Source: Temnothorax longispinosus (Eukaryota > Arthropoda > Insecta > Hymenoptera > Formicidae). Taken from it: DNA of 64,000 nucleotides. Location: NCBI RefSeq assembly GCF_030848805.1, contig NC_092359.1, forward strand, positions 6,022,623 through 6,086,622. The letters run 5' to 3'. Below, piece by piece: positions 35,715 through 49,700 of this stretch. The notes beneath the pieces were generated by a model. That model ran no database searches. It saw only the letters and a program-made list of their open reading frames with translations, and was not told where the DNA came from. The translations under genes and the position numbers were made by a program. Position 1 is the first letter of the stretch, and each line of letters begins with the position of its first letter.

Positions 35715-37929
35715 TAATTACATATTCATTATCAGTCAGCAAGCAAATATTAAAGGCAATATTTATTTTGATTGGCATGGAATATACATGTAAAATTATA
35801 ATATTCAAAACACATATCTGTCGACGTACAATTTATTTATTCAAAAATGGATAGATATAAAAATAACAGTTGCTGTGATAATTTATTTTTATAAACTATT
35901 TTGTACGATACGTCAATTTCACTGCATGGATTCCATTCTTTGCTATAGAGCACGTAATGGCCGAAGGCACACACATGTAGGAAATATTCGCTCTTTTATT
36001 GAAATATACGATAACCCGCAAACATAAATGTTCGTAGAATATTTTCTGTTCCAGTGCACTACATCGCACTGCTTGCATTTGATGAACAATGTACAGAAAA
36101 AGAATTCCAGGAGAAATCTGTATATGTTGTTTAGAACGACAGAGAAATTAAAATATAGAGATTGACGTATCACACAGGTTTGCATACATTTACATGTACT
36201 TCTACGCTATTTACATTTTGTTTCTCGCACATATAAGCTCGCATTTATAATAACCATATAACGGCTCTTACTATTTATGGGAATTTATTTATACACCTCT
36301 TTATTTTTGCGCGGACGTTGCGCAATATTGTTACTAACGTAGCTCGCTGATATCAGCGTGTCGTGCGCTCGAAAATCAGAAAGCGTGACGACGACGACGA
36401 CGACGACGCGACGGCGACGTCACGGCGCGTCGCGCCGCGCGACCAGATTAACGAAAACCGATGCGAAATGACCGACCGTTTCTCGGGTGCCGCGCGATGC
36501 CGAGAGGATCGTATATTTAGAAACGCCGCGGGCCTTTACTTCGCGAAATCTTCAAGACGTTTCCGCAACCGGAGACAAATCGTCGGCGCTAGTCACGTCG
36601 ACGTCGCCGTTTGAAAGAGAAGAACTGCTGATCGCGACAGTTAGCAGTGGCCTGTCGGAGTTCTCCCATAAATAAAATGTCTATTTTAAAAACGACGCAT
36701 CTCATATTTCAAAAATCCTATTGGAATGGATGTACTACACGTTTAGAACAGTATATAGGATGTTACAGAACTCAAGACGCGCGATCTTGGCCAAAATCGT
36801 GCAATAAATTCAGCAGATATCATGAATTTAAACATGGTAACTTTAGATTGAATTTTAATAAATGTTAAGCTGTAGTACATTTTGCTAATATAGTAAATTT
36901 AAATAATTTACTGCCTTTTGAAACTTGAATTTATTAGAATTTACCAGCATGCGTATTAAACATATTTTTGGCCAGCATGGAAAGATAAAGTTATGAACTC
37001 TTATTTGTCAACATCAGAAATCAGCTATCAAATCAAGTGCACTTATTTTCAATGTGTTGGTCGCTCTCTCATTACCATATTACTTTATCTCAAAACTTGA
37101 AATTTATTCCAACGCGGTCTCGTTAATGGCATCAGAAATTCACGAATTTGAGATTATTCGGTTTCTATAGTGTTTGCAATCGCAATAGCGCCAATCTTTA
37201 CAGTGGAAATAGCCGATGGTGTGACTAAAGTTTAATTGACGTCGGGATTTGCATTCGCTCGTTGTTCGATTCGCGAGCTTACATTGGCGCGCTGATAAAA
37301 ATTCAGACCGGCCCATTGTATTCAAATTCCTCCGCGGTAACCTCGCCTGCTGGTATTCTCGTCCTGGTACACTTGTAAAACGAGCATGTAAAAAGGAGCG
37401 CGACGACATCCACGGTCGTACTTTCGCGAACAGGCTTAACCGATCTAAATACAGTTTTACCTTTCGCAGTTTCGCCTTTTAAAACTTGAAATCTTCAAGT
37501 CTTGAAATTTTACGCTGATCAGCTCTACTTTTAGAATAAATCTTTTGATTCTGGAAGAATCGCTTATAGATTATCATTATTTTATTTGTTAAATCTCTTT
37601 CTTTTTCTCCGGCGAGTCAGTTCTCATTTCTGAGTACAAATGTTATTTCGGTTTTCAATCGATTCTTACACAATTATATCGCTAGTCAAATTTCTGTTGA
37701 AATAATATGCGTTTATTCAATTTTATATTATTTTGCACGTTTAGTGTATGAAAATATATTATTTTTATTATTGCAACATTTTACTTAGTGTTTCTTGAAT
37801 AGCAAAACTCGAATGGAGAACTTAGTAGATTATTGTAGTATTTTTTAGATTTATAAAGCATATTGCGTGCTTCTTTTCCGCATCTAAAAATCTTGTTCAA
37901 CTTCAAAAATGTCGCTATCATCTATGGTT
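35715..37929. other. Intronic DNA with a GC-rich patch
   Basis: AT-rich except 36350-36640, which is CpG-dense and begins with a (GAC)n run at 36387-36408. Overlapping plus frames there are GC artefacts as far as can be told. No gene was recognised. Confidence 0.5.
36387..36408. repeat. (GAC)n microsatellite
   Basis: About seven GAC units at the head of a CpG-rich patch. It gives an Asp run in one plus frame. Confidence 0.9.
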
Positions 37930-38870
37930 CGACTAACATACGTTCGTCACAACCTGCGTCACGTTTGCTGTATCCTTTGAAGATACAAAGTCCTCAGCTT
38001 CGTCACGGATATCCCGGAGGACTGTGTTAACCCTGACCTTCGCTCTTGTTACTTGCGAGCAGAAGGGAGAAATCGGCGGTGAAGGACGGGGAGGAGGGAG
38101 AGGGGGGATGAAGTTGGGGTGAAGGGTCCCGGAATAAGGCGAGTACTCTTGTTTCGCCGGCTCGTACAGCCTCCGCGGTATGCGATTTCCGCGGAGGCTC
38201 GAGGGGTCTATCGACGTCGCGGGAGGGCGTAGAGAGGGGGCGAGGTGAGGATGGAGGGTGAAGGACGGGAGGAGGGAGGGAGGGTTGGAAGAGGCTTGGT
38301 ACGCCAGGGCAGTCGTGTGGATGCGTGGGCTCGGGTTCGACCCTAAGAGCGAGACGGAGATAGAGGGCACGCGGAGGAGCAAGTATTGCAGGGAGGGAGC
38401 TGGGGGCAGAGAGGGAGCGGCGGTGGAGAGAAGAGGAGAGGAGAGGAGCGTGGGAGGGGAGAGAGAGAGAGAGAGGCAAGAGGGTTGGACGGGTTGGATT
38501 CGCCGGCTCGCCGCTATTGATTTTTCCCGTCAGACTCGCGGCCTCTTCGTTCCGCTCTTGGTCCTCGTTCTTCCCCCCCTCAGTCCCACTCGCGCTGCCT
38601 CTTTCTCTCTTCCCCTGACGTTCCCCCGTCCCGCGTATCCGGCCCCTCGCCACCTCCGTCCTTTCCATTCTCGCTCGCTCGCTCCCTCTTTGCTCGTTAA
38701 TGCCCTGCCGCCCTTCGACTCTCGATCCGTGTTCTCTCTTTCTCTTTTTCTCCCCCTATTCTCCATTTGCATTCGGAGATCTTTCTTTATTGTTCTTACT
38801 CTCTCTTTCTCCACGTCTCGCTCCCCCTCTCCCCTTTAATCTTCTTCTTTCTTCTTCTTCTCTTCGTTAC
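37930..38870. promoter_or_regulatory. GC-rich, strand-asymmetric purine-to-pyrimidine island
   Basis: 38040-38490 is strongly purine-rich on the plus strand (GGGAGGG, GAGAGA), and 38520-39190 is strongly pyrimidine-rich (TCTCTTTCTC, CTTCTTCTT). The switch at about 38500 is abrupt. A canonical four-run G-quadruplex motif lies at 38267-38284 and a looser one at 38088-38119. This could be a promoter or R-loop/H-DNA-prone region. Long low-complexity open frames on both strands are composition artefacts. Confidence 0.35.
38267..38284 (+). other. G-quadruplex motif
   Basis: Four GGG runs with loops of 4, 1 and 1 nt. Short loops of this kind form stable quadruplexes in DNA or in a plus-strand transcript. 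Confidence 0.7.
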
Positions 38871-39220
38871 CCATAGTTCTTAAGGGATTTAATTCCTTTC
38901 TTTGTCTCTTTCTATCTTGCATTTTTTATTCTTGTATCTATCTTTATCTTTGACTTGTTCGTTATTTTTATAGTTTCCACATTTTTGACAAGTAATTCTT
39001 TTTATGTTTTTAAGCGACTTATAAGAGTTCTAGGATATATAAGTATTTCTATTCTTCAGTCTACTCTGTAATCTACCCTTATCCCTTTGTTTTATCCTTC
39101 ACTTTCCATGTCTTTTCTCCCCCTCATTTTTTCTTCTTTTTCGCTTTTCGCGATTCATTCATTTGACTTCTTTTCTTCTTGCCTCTCACTAATCGAGGGA
39201 TTCTTTGCGAGTGCATATAT

Positions 39221-39222
<2 letters not shown>

Positions 39223-39253
<31 letters not shown>
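39223..39253. repeat. (GT)15 microsatellite
   Basis: Uninterrupted GT dinucleotides at the end of a long pyrimidine-rich stretch. In plus-strand RNA, UG repeats bind TDP-43/CELF-type proteins. Confidence 0.95.
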
Positions 39254-39256
<3 letters not shown>

Positions 39257-40970
39257 CTATCTACATATGCGCGATTAAATACGAGTTGCGTATGTGCGTG
39301 CACTTCTAACGAAAGGCTCGCTTAATGGCCGGTTGATGATCCCGATTCTTGCGATTCCACGAACAGGCTGCTTCCGGTCGCCCCGCTTTCCATTTGTCAT
39401 TTTTCAAACCGCCGCAAGAACTTAGAATTACGCCGATCATCAGCTCTCACCGCGCCGTCACGAAGTTATATTCCTGATTAATTATGAGATTTCTGCAAGA
39501 AATTCAGGTCTTCGGGCGGGGATTGAAGAGTAGATTGAGAAGTAGCCGGGTTAATGAACGACACTTTTATTATACTAATTTACCTCACACCGCAAACAAC
39601 TACTCTCTCCGATGTAGCGGAAGGAGGGAAAATTATGTCCCCTTATTAACTTCGAAGTCCGTTGGAAGAGAAAGTTATCAAAGTATCTTTGCAATAGCAT
39701 ACCTTTGTACACGGTAAACTCTGAAGTTGTAGATTCGAGGTTTACGACAGCGAACCTGTCGTGATAATTCTTATCTAGACTCACGATACGTTATGATTTA
39801 CAAGCGATTTAAATAGCTACCGGTATATTCGGAATGCGGTTGTTGCAAAAGGCTCTTCTCTAAAGTACAATCAAAGAGATCTCAAAATAGGATTAATACC
39901 ATTAATCGCAATCGGAGGGTATCTTTCCCTCATTCGCATTTGATGCCTTTTATCTACTATGCACTTTACGAACGTGCTTTTCGAGATTGTCCGGGAGTTT
40001 TTACAACAACGTCTTGTAACAACGTTTTCTTGCAGTAGTTATACCAATCGCGCGTATTTCCATATCTGGATCGAGAAATACTCTCGTAAAAGTTTTTACG
40101 ACGTCCGTAAAACGGCGCTATCAGTATCTCCCGTGCTATCTGCGATCTAGTTTCAGAAGCGATTAAACTATATCAATTTTGTATCTGCTACTTCCTCTTC
40201 GATCGGTGGCGGAAATTGCATTCGTGCAGCGTAAGATGCTTAGCAAGATGATAATTCCTTAACTCTTCCCGATCCAATAAATTCACATCTGTTATATTTG
40301 CAGTATGATGATCGTTTGTTAAATCCTCTTCTTCAAATGCGCAATAAAATGAGGTGTTGTAGTTATATATGGAGAAATATAATATGTTGAATAGATAATA
40401 AAAATTCTAGCGAAATATTCAGTTTTCAAAGTAGAGATAAAACGCACGCGTAATTTGTTTGACATGCAGAAATGTTTTCACGCAACGTGAAACTGCGTTT
40501 GCGATCAAAATGCGATGAATAAAATTTTAACAAGAGGAAATCATGAAACATAATTTTCGCTTCTACAATTTTCAACGGATAATGTTATATACGGAATAGT
40601 ATTAATCAGGGATCATTTATATGAGAGCCGATATATAAGAGTAATTGTCAATTTAATTAGGCGTCCGCATCCAATATATTATAAAATGTATATTTTATAA
40701 ACAATATTATCCTATTTTAATGGAAATATATAAAAGAGAGTGATAGATTTTACTAATTATAACGCTTGAAAATTTAATGAGAGATTATACCAGTGTGTTT
40801 TAAATAATAGTTTACGAGGCTCTTAAAGGGTCAACCACAACAATATTTTATTCGTTTCATTTATAAGTTCGCGGCTTGCGCTGGCAAAAGTTTATCACCT
40901 TCGACCTATCCGCGGACTAATCGTATCGGGTCTAGAACGTTTATCGGCTTCCTTGGCCTTCCCCGAGACG
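39254..40970. other. Intronic DNA without recognised genes
   Basis: Mixed composition (GC-richer 39290-39480), then AT-rich. Nothing recognised. Confidence 0.55.
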
Positions 40971-40994
40971 GAAGAAGAGAGAGGGAGAGAGAGG

Positions 40995-41064
<70 letters not shown>

Positions 41065-41106
41065 CAGAGAGAGACAGAGAGAGGAAGAAAGACAGAAAAA
41101 GAGAGA
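40971..41106 (+). repeat. (GA)n tract, ~135 nt
   Basis: Nearly pure GAGAG with a few A, C or GG interruptions, and a clean core at about 41000-41055. In insects GAGAG is the binding word of GAGA factor (Trl), so a chromatin role is possible. Microsatellite drift is equally likely. Confidence 0.95.
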
Positions 41107-43121
41107 TGGAGGAGCGCTTGTGAAATTTACTCTCCGTCTGCCTTCGTTACTTCGAAAGCGGAGTGACAGGTTCGTTGCGTTCGGCCTGTGTCGTGCTTGT
41201 GTTCACATAAATTCGATCAATTTCATGATCAGTGCTTCCATCTCGATAATTCTTTCCAAAAACGCTTTCTTTTTAGAAAAAGCATTTACACTCCAGAAAA
41301 AGTTTCTTCTCAGAAAAAACCATTGGATACTTTTATTACGGAGAGCACGCGATTTTATATGTGATAATCCATTAACTTTTGAAGATTATGTCAATACCAT
41401 TATGGATTCGATTATTTTTAAAGAAAATGTCTTTGTTATTCTAACTTATAAAGTTTGACGCAGCAGATATTGAAAATGAGATTTTCATAACATTTGATAT
41501 GCGAGAATAGTATTATAATGCTGCTAAAATGACAATTTTAAATCTTTAATTTTCTACATCTCTTTTAAAAAATAATATGTCACCTTCAGATCATCGTATA
41601 TATTGTAGAAATAGTAAATAATATTATAAAGTTAGGCAAAAGAATATAGGTAAAAATTACATAATATTGTAGAAATATTGTCTAAAAAGCTATTGCTAAT
41701 TATCGAGTGTATCGGTACCTTGATTAACTGATATACTCGAGGGATTAAAAATTGATTTTATTACACAAGAGATGTTAAAAGCTCAACGAGTTTTTGAAAA
41801 CATTTTTCAGAAAATTACTAACTGCTAAATTTTTTCGCTGTTTTTCTTCCTTGATTTTACCTCTTAAATTAAAATGTACTTGGGATGAACTCTCTTTGCT
41901 TTCCAAAAATCGCTTCTACGAATATAATTACTAACCGCTAAATTTCGCTGCGACATTTTCCTTCTAGATTCGGGATCCCACTATGTTGGCTATACCCGCT
42001 TATGACTATACTTCGGGAGTAATTTCCATGAGCCCGTACTCACACGCGCGCGCGCGCACACACACGTACGAGAGCGTTCTCATACATAAACAATTTGCGT
42101 TTCCCGCTCGAAAAAGCGAAAAAAAGATCTATCGTAAAAGCGAGTCTTTCGACGGCGACGATTATGGATCTGGGACGGTATGCATGCGAATGGGAAACAT
42201 AATCTCGTTACTTGGCCGGAGATGCATAAAGATACGACGTGATTAATTACGTAGGCGCCCTTTACGAGACGAACAATGCGCGCTAAATATTTTCATACTA
42301 GGTACGGTGATACGTCGATTGCATTTAATAAACCGAAATTTTAAATAATAAACAGACCATCAGATTTTTGCACCATTTTTTTTAGTATAAAATTATTGTG
42401 GCATATGGCATTTTTTATTACTGGTTTTGCGATTGAAATGTATCTCAAAAAATATATATGTTTATATAGAAGCTAAACACTTTATATCTGTTAATTTTGT
42501 GATTGCAACGAAGTACACTTTCACGCATTTAGTTTCGGCATACATATATGTTTGTGTAATTTGTTTTGCGTATGGGAATCTGCTTAGAGAATAGCGGAAA
42601 ATATTACACTTTTTATACTTTTATAGCCTGCACATTTACGCTTCGTTATTATAACGTTGGATGTTAATAGTCCTACATCATACTGATGATACCTTTGACA
42701 GATGTGAAATTTGTTTAAAACAATCTAAAATAATGTATTTAAAGAAATGAAAGTTTCCCTTTGTATCATTATCATAATTTTTGAAATTGTTATTTTTGCT
42801 TATTTTTATTTATTTATTTATTTCATTTTCAAAGAGTCTCGTTCTGTTTTCCAAGATACGGAAGCTTATACGTTTACCACAGCACAAGCAACAAATTACG
42901 AGCGTGATTTGTAAACGATCTCCGATTCTTTCACATGAATGTCTCGATAATAAAAGACAATTCAATTGGATATATCTTCCTTCCATCTCGATTCCGTTCG
43001 CTCGCTTATTCTCTGCATCTCACCGCAGACGAGACCACGAAAACGACAAATCTTGGTTGCAACTACGTTTCCTTGCGAGGTGGATAAGCGGACTCTTCCG
43101 GAAAAGAGAAATTGGAAACGC

Positions 43122-43214
43122 ATGTATATCTATATATATCTATACACCCACTCACACACCCACATACACACACACACACATATACAGTATATATACATAT
43201 ATATATATATATAC
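43122..43214. repeat. Compound (CA)n/(TA)n microsatellite
   Basis: CACACA units run into TATATA units, ending TATATACG. TATA-like words here are repeat-derived. Confidence 0.9.
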
Positions 43215-46200
43215 GTCCATGCGAAATTGCGCGAAACTCGTGAAGACGAGATTGGGATGGAACAACTTTAAACTGCATTCCAGTGATCTGCTTGATTGAA
43301 TAGCAAATTGGTAGACGGTATAACCGTGCATTTGCGCGCGCGCGGTCGCTTGTTTCCGAGGAGAATACGAAAGCAGCGTCGAATAATCGCCATGTTAGCG
43401 CGATACGATCGATCTTTTCCATCTCACGAAATGATTTTCACGAAACGGGATGGGAAACGCGTAAACTCGGCATATTTCATTCGCGATACAAGTGTTCAAC
43501 GGGTCGTTTAATCCCAATATGTTCGCGTTGTTTGCCAAAATCCACATTTTTTCGAGAAATCAAGGAATCGGATGAAATATTTCGAAACATAAATTAATCA
43601 ATTTGTTTAAAAATATTATTATTCCCGTATTCAATTCATCTTGATTTAAAATACGATATTATATCCATCTATTACCATGAACTATCCAATTTATCTTCAG
43701 TCAACATTCAAGAAAGTTTTTTCAAATCCTTTTAGCTCAAATAAAGTTCGAATAAGAATTATGTATTAAGTAATTTATTTATATAAGAAATTAAAAGAAA
43801 ATAAGATAGTATGTTTGTTTAAAATATTATACATAAAGTTTCTTGCAGACTAGCGAATATGAAATCGATTTCTCTATCATAAAGCGTTAGCATGATTCCA
43901 GTAAATTTCGGGTTTCAGTGATAAATGAAGAATGAGACGCGAAACAGAGAAGACGAAGCACCTTGTTCGAATCGCGGCAGCGTTAACAGTCTGGGAATAA
44001 AGTTTCCTTTTGCGACGTTTGCCAAATCCAGTCCGCAACGTGCGTGGGTCGTGAGAAATGCGAACGATGACAGTAAGCGGAATTCGAAGGAGCTGCAGCC
44101 GAAGATTGACGACACTCCGTGAAGGGCAGAGAGACTCGGGAAGGGTGCCAATACACGGGGTGTGCAGAAAACGATTTCCTTGTATGGAAAAATCTTTTTT
44201 TTTTGAGGGTTTTATTTATGAAGATCAGTTTAGCAGTGATTGTATAATTATATTATTAATTACATTTAGAAGTGACAATAGGCTACAATCTTTTACAATT
44301 ATCGTCAAGCGAACTGTGTATACTCAAATATTTGTTAAAAATGTGCTATAAAAACGCATAAAAATGGCAATTGTATACTCAATGAACTTTTTGATTGAAC
44401 AACAATCAATTTTTTGATAATTGAATCTGAATTGCGGTATACACATATATCTCAATAATATTAAGGGATGTTCTTTTTGCTTTCTTCTTTCTACTCAAAA
44501 CTTATTGCTTTTTGTACACTCTGTATGAGAGCAAGACGCGAGATGCAGGGAATAAGGGAATAAAATAAACAAAGTGGAATAGGGATAGAAGGCCGAGGCT
44601 GATTCACGGAGAGCCCTCGTAAAACCGGTGCACTTCGTTGGAAATTCCGTTGCGTCGTTTTTCCGCGGCTGTTCAGATTCCGCGAGATGCGATTTCTTTC
44701 CGACATCATTCTACCCGCAGATATCTATAGGGTGTCTTTTATATAAAGAACTGATATCCTCATATCAAATTTATATTCCATTTTACTTTCAAGCTGTTAG
44801 GATTAATCTAAATGTCGAATTTAACATTATTGTTGTCTCTTTCGTCCAAAAAGTTGAACGAAGCTCTTTATTTTTAAAAGTTCTTCGTTCAAATCTTTAT
44901 TTTTATTAGTTTATATGTTGATAAGTATATGTATGTGAAGAGAATGATAAAGTGCAGAATTAAACAGTAAAATAAAATTTATTTGTGATTAAACAAATAA
45001 TTGATTGAATAACAATTTCAAAAATTTGTAAGTATAATTAAAAATATCTGGAAGAAAAGGAAGAAATATTTTTTTTGAAACGAGGATATCTGGCTACTTT
45101 ATTTTATTAGAAAATGGTTAAAGCAAATTAATAATACAATTTAATTAAAAGCATATTAGAAAATGATCGTTTTTATATACTTGAGCGATGATTCTTCTCG
45201 TGACACTATCTACATAAGATAATCCTACGGGAGATAATTAATTAAGTACTCTTTCCTTGCAAATCAACCAAAAAAATCGATATTGCGCATCCTTATGTAA
45301 CCAGTTAAATAAAAAAAAGACTGATGCGACGAAATATTTTCATTAATTACGTTGCCACGATTGTATCGTCGTTTTTATTTCGGGCTCCATTCACCATTCG
45401 CCGACGTTTCCATTTTTGTCCGTTTCAATTGTGCCGTATCGGTAACTAGTAATTTTTTTGTCCGCACACAAGAACGCGCCATCGATCCCGCCTGGGAACC
45501 TGTTAGCGCGTCAATGACACTTTCAGGAGGCGGGGTACAGCGAGCTGCAATGCGTGCCCTCCTCTATCATTGTATTCATTTGTCAGTTTGATTCTCAAAA
45601 AGCGGTCGGGATAATATTACGCATATAAAATAATTATAAAATGTAAACATTATATTATGTTTATAAATATAATATGTTATATAACATATCGTATGAATCA
45701 ACATGCAATATATACGAACCACATGTTATATGGAGTATATTGAAAATATTAATTTGATAGCCTATTAATTTACAATTGTATTTTATTAATGTTTATAATA
45801 CTTAAAAGTCGAGTTTAGATTTAGGTTTCAAAATAAATGTTTGGTATAGCGTGTCCGTTGTGTATAATTTAATTTGCTGTACACGCCACTGTAATGTTTA
45901 CATTCATCTGAGACGAGCCCCGGGTTCATTTTCGCGCATTGCATCGAATGATTTATAACAGCCCGCCGATTCGTAACGTTATTAATTCGCATGATTGATT
46001 TCCGGCGCGGGAATGGCAGGCGTGATTATACTGGCCGAAGGACGCGCGCGGATAATCACTCGTCAGATCCATTAAGGGATTAAAACTCCAACGAAGCCGA
46101 TCCGCGTAACAGATTCCTCATCGTCGCTCGAGGAGGTCATGCAATCTGGTGGAGAAGATTTTTAAGTCGTTATGATAAATCGATATTTTGAACGTAGAAT

Positions 46201-49200
46201 GACCGATGTCATACGGAAGTGGAAGAAACGAAATATCATACCAAGCGTTCAATCGGAAATCAGGTACTACTTTCTGCAAAAGTAGTATAGAAAAAAGATT
46301 AAAGAGATTATTTCAATATCAGAGAAAAAGTCAGAAAGTTATAATTAAAAGATTTACGGTTAATTTATGGAATCAGTGAACGATTAAGATACTTAGAGGT
46401 TTCAAGATCAACTTGATTTTAAAACGCCTCATTAAGATGTTTAAAATATAAAATGAGGGAATTTCTGAAAGCCATAAATATCCTTAGTTTTGATAACATT
46501 GTAAATAGATATTTTTTTGCGTTTTTGCGGTCATTTGGCATTGACGAGAGTATAAGTAGATAAAATGCTTTATTTTTGTGTTTATTTTACATAAATTTAT
46601 TTTTAATCTAGCAAATGTTTCTTTTAAATACAATAAAGACAACGATCAATCAATAACTCGCGTCAAACTCGCACATCCGCGATATATAAGTCGTTATCAA
46701 AATATTATATGGTACCGTTTATAGATTTCCTATTTCGGAAGAAGCTTTATTCGACTGCAGAATCATCAGCGAGATCACCTTGTTTAACCTCGTTCAATTG
46801 CCTAGCGTTTTCAAGTTTGGTCCCTCTCCGAAGTGGATATTGAGGTAGCGAGAGAGAATGGGGGTAAAGAGAGAAAACAGAGGCACATACCCCTTTCTTT
46901 CCCACGCTTGAATCGTTATGAGTCGTATAGATATAAACTACCAGTTCGATCAGACATGATGGCGATATACCCGACGATATTGCGAGAGGATAGCTTGTGA
47001 GTAAGAGAGTATCGATGTGGAATACACCTCTCCATCCTCTCTGTGCCACGTTCCCCGTTCTCCCGCTCTTCTCTTTCCCTCTCTTACCATCGCATATCGC
47101 TGCTCTTCCTTTTACCACTTTGGAATTCGCAGGATGCTCGGGAGGGGGTCAACGATCCCGACGGGGATTTTCAGGGATCTGCCGACTGAAACCACCGACG
47201 GGACTCGTCACGACTCAATTCCAATTGCTGGGGCGATAGAAAAAAAAGTAAAAAGACGAGGCGAGGGGCGGGAAGGAGAGCCGGTATCTCGCGCGGGAAT
47301 CCGAACGTGTGCTACGCACTTTCGCGATTCGCATTTCGGATTCTGAAACGTATGTATTTCGAAGTGTATTATTATACGCCGGAAATAAGAACGTTGCAAA
47401 GAGACCGTCTTTGAGTAAATTGAAAAGAGGAGTTTCGCGTACAATCAGAATAGTGTATTGATTATTGATACATTTTACATACTATAATATGCAAAATACG
47501 TGTATACCGTGCATTTGTCATCTCTTAGAAACACATAATATTCCCAGATTCATGTATATTCTAAGGCTTTTTTTAATTCTTATATTCCATAAATAATATT
47601 CTGCTGAAGCGCAACTGTAGCGTCACTGAGACATGATCATTTCTGCGAAATAAATCAAGCCTGAATCTTCAAAGCAGGCGCAAAGCGAGCTCATCGCTCG
47701 CTCTATTTCGGAGTCGATGTTCTGGAAAATGTAAAGAAATTCACGCTGGAACTTTTCCACGACTGGTGAATCTTTTTGACCTTACGCGCGACAGAATTTA
47801 ACGTGAAATGATTTTCGGGGCGTCGCAGGCTGTGCAAAAATAATTGAGTCGGCGAGAGTGCGCGCGTATTCCCTTTCGTGTCGTTATAAAATGTTTTAAC
47901 TACCTTCGGCGGGATCAACAGAAATTGCGCACGTTGGCGTTGCTGGTCTGCGCGCAATTTGTTTGTGAAGTTGTGTCGAAAAAAAATGTACCCTTGTGGA
48001 TTCAGTATTGAAGTTTTTAAAGCGGAAACCAAATTTAATTGGCGAACAAAAATTTTTTGATTATCTCATATCGCATAGAAAATTATTATCTTTATTATTC
48101 CCGATTATAAATATTTCTGTATTTATTTAGCTCTTTCTCTCTTTTTCTCTCTTTTTTTTTGTCGCTCTCTGTGCGTGTATGTCGAAATACGATAAAAAGT
48201 TTTCTGGATAATTTTATAAGCTGACGAGATAGAGAGAAAGAGATATGAGACTGTGAGATATTATTAAAGCAGAAATTAAAAGCTTTTTTATTTATTAGCT
48301 TTTTATTAGTCTTTTTCTTACAATTAAATTATTTACAAATTGTATGAGTTTATAATTATAACTTGTGTGATTTACAATGTAAGCAGTTATATATATACCT
48401 ATGAAAAAATCTGTGAAAAATGTAAAATTGTGACAATTATTATTATATTTGATTATGCATATCGATGCTTTATTATTCAAAAATATTATTCAAATTTTTT
48501 AATTTTGTAGTTGCGTTTTTTTGCAATTTTTCACTGTAGTTTTTCTTACAATTAGTCAAGTTGTTAAGGCTATAGTATTTTTAAAAGATATACAAATATA
48601 TATTCATAAAATTCCAGTCTCTTCAGTATAGACAAGCGAAAATCCATTTTGTGTTTCGAATTACCCGAAATTATGAAACATCACTCTCTCGCGTTATTCG
48701 CGAACATATTCAAATAATATAAATATCGAAAACTCCAAACTATATATTTTTTTAACTCTAAACTCTAAACTATACTCGCACACATTTCTAATATTCTCAT
48801 TCTTCGAATGAAAGCTAGAATCGATCAACGTTTACCCAAGTAATCTTGCACGACGTTTATTCAATTTGATCGCAAGTACGGTAGCGCGACGTGTGCGTTA
48901 CGTCGGACGATCCAATTAATAGTTCAATTAAATAAACCGATAATTGCCTGAAAATGGAATATAGCCGCTGAATATTGGATCTTCCGGTTTCTCATATTCA
49001 TTATTCTCCATCCTCGGCACGCCAGTATTCGCGGAGATTGCGAACACACAGGCATATGCATAGGCACATAACACAGTCCTGCAAACGTATATTAGTGTTG
49101 TTTATTTCTCGGTGCCCCCGAGTTGTATAAATAAGTTATAAGTAATGTGCGTTGTATGATAACTTTTGTGTTTTCATCCTGGGATTAAGTTTTTATCGTG

Positions 49201-49379
49201 ACGTAAAGAAAATGAATTAAGCTTCAACGGTATGCTAAACGAATAACAAAATGTTGTTTCTTTACTAAATTGAAACATAATTCTATTTGGATGGAAATTC
49301 TACGATTTTTTTTATAGGATTATGACACGCTATTCAATAAAAAATCGATCTGCCGTCGGATTTTTGAAGGAAAAATTCG

Positions 49380-49700
49380 ATGGCAAATCTGAACGATGAC
49401 GAAACGCGGTGAGCTCGGCGGACACCCGGTATCAGTGCGCTCTAATGCGCACATCCTCGCATGGCCGTGCGTCAAAACGCGGACGGAAGACGCTGTATAA
49501 TGTGTGTGCCGAGGCAATATTACGTGTATTAGTCATTGCAAACAGGGACCGTGCCGTCTACGTTGGACGTGCGCACGCAAGCACGACACACGACGGCGGG
49601 GCAACACGCGTACACGCGATATGCATACACGACGTAAGTACGTGCGATTACGTAAGCTTGAGTCACGACGCATTCTCAGCGTCTGGCGCGGTTTTTTAAC
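49380..49700. promoter_or_regulatory. CpG-rich patch with a GTAAGT donor-like site
   Basis: A GC-rich patch in AT-rich surroundings. GAC|GTAAGT at 49634-49639 is a good donor sequence but has no clear paired acceptor or coding sequence upstream. Confidence 0.2.

Noticed and set aside
38330..38350. GGGTTCGACCC, which resembles a tRNA T-arm
   Set aside because: No acceptor stem, D-arm or anticodon arm could be placed around it, and it sits in low-complexity G-rich DNA.
38027..38839. Long frames of about 190-210 codons on both strands
   Set aside because: They consist of Arg/Glu/Gly or Pro/Ser/Leu low-complexity sequence driven by purine/pyrimidine-rich DNA. The plus frame also lacks an ATG at its start.
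43122..43214. TATATATA as a TATA box
   Set aside because: It is part of a CA/TA microsatellite.
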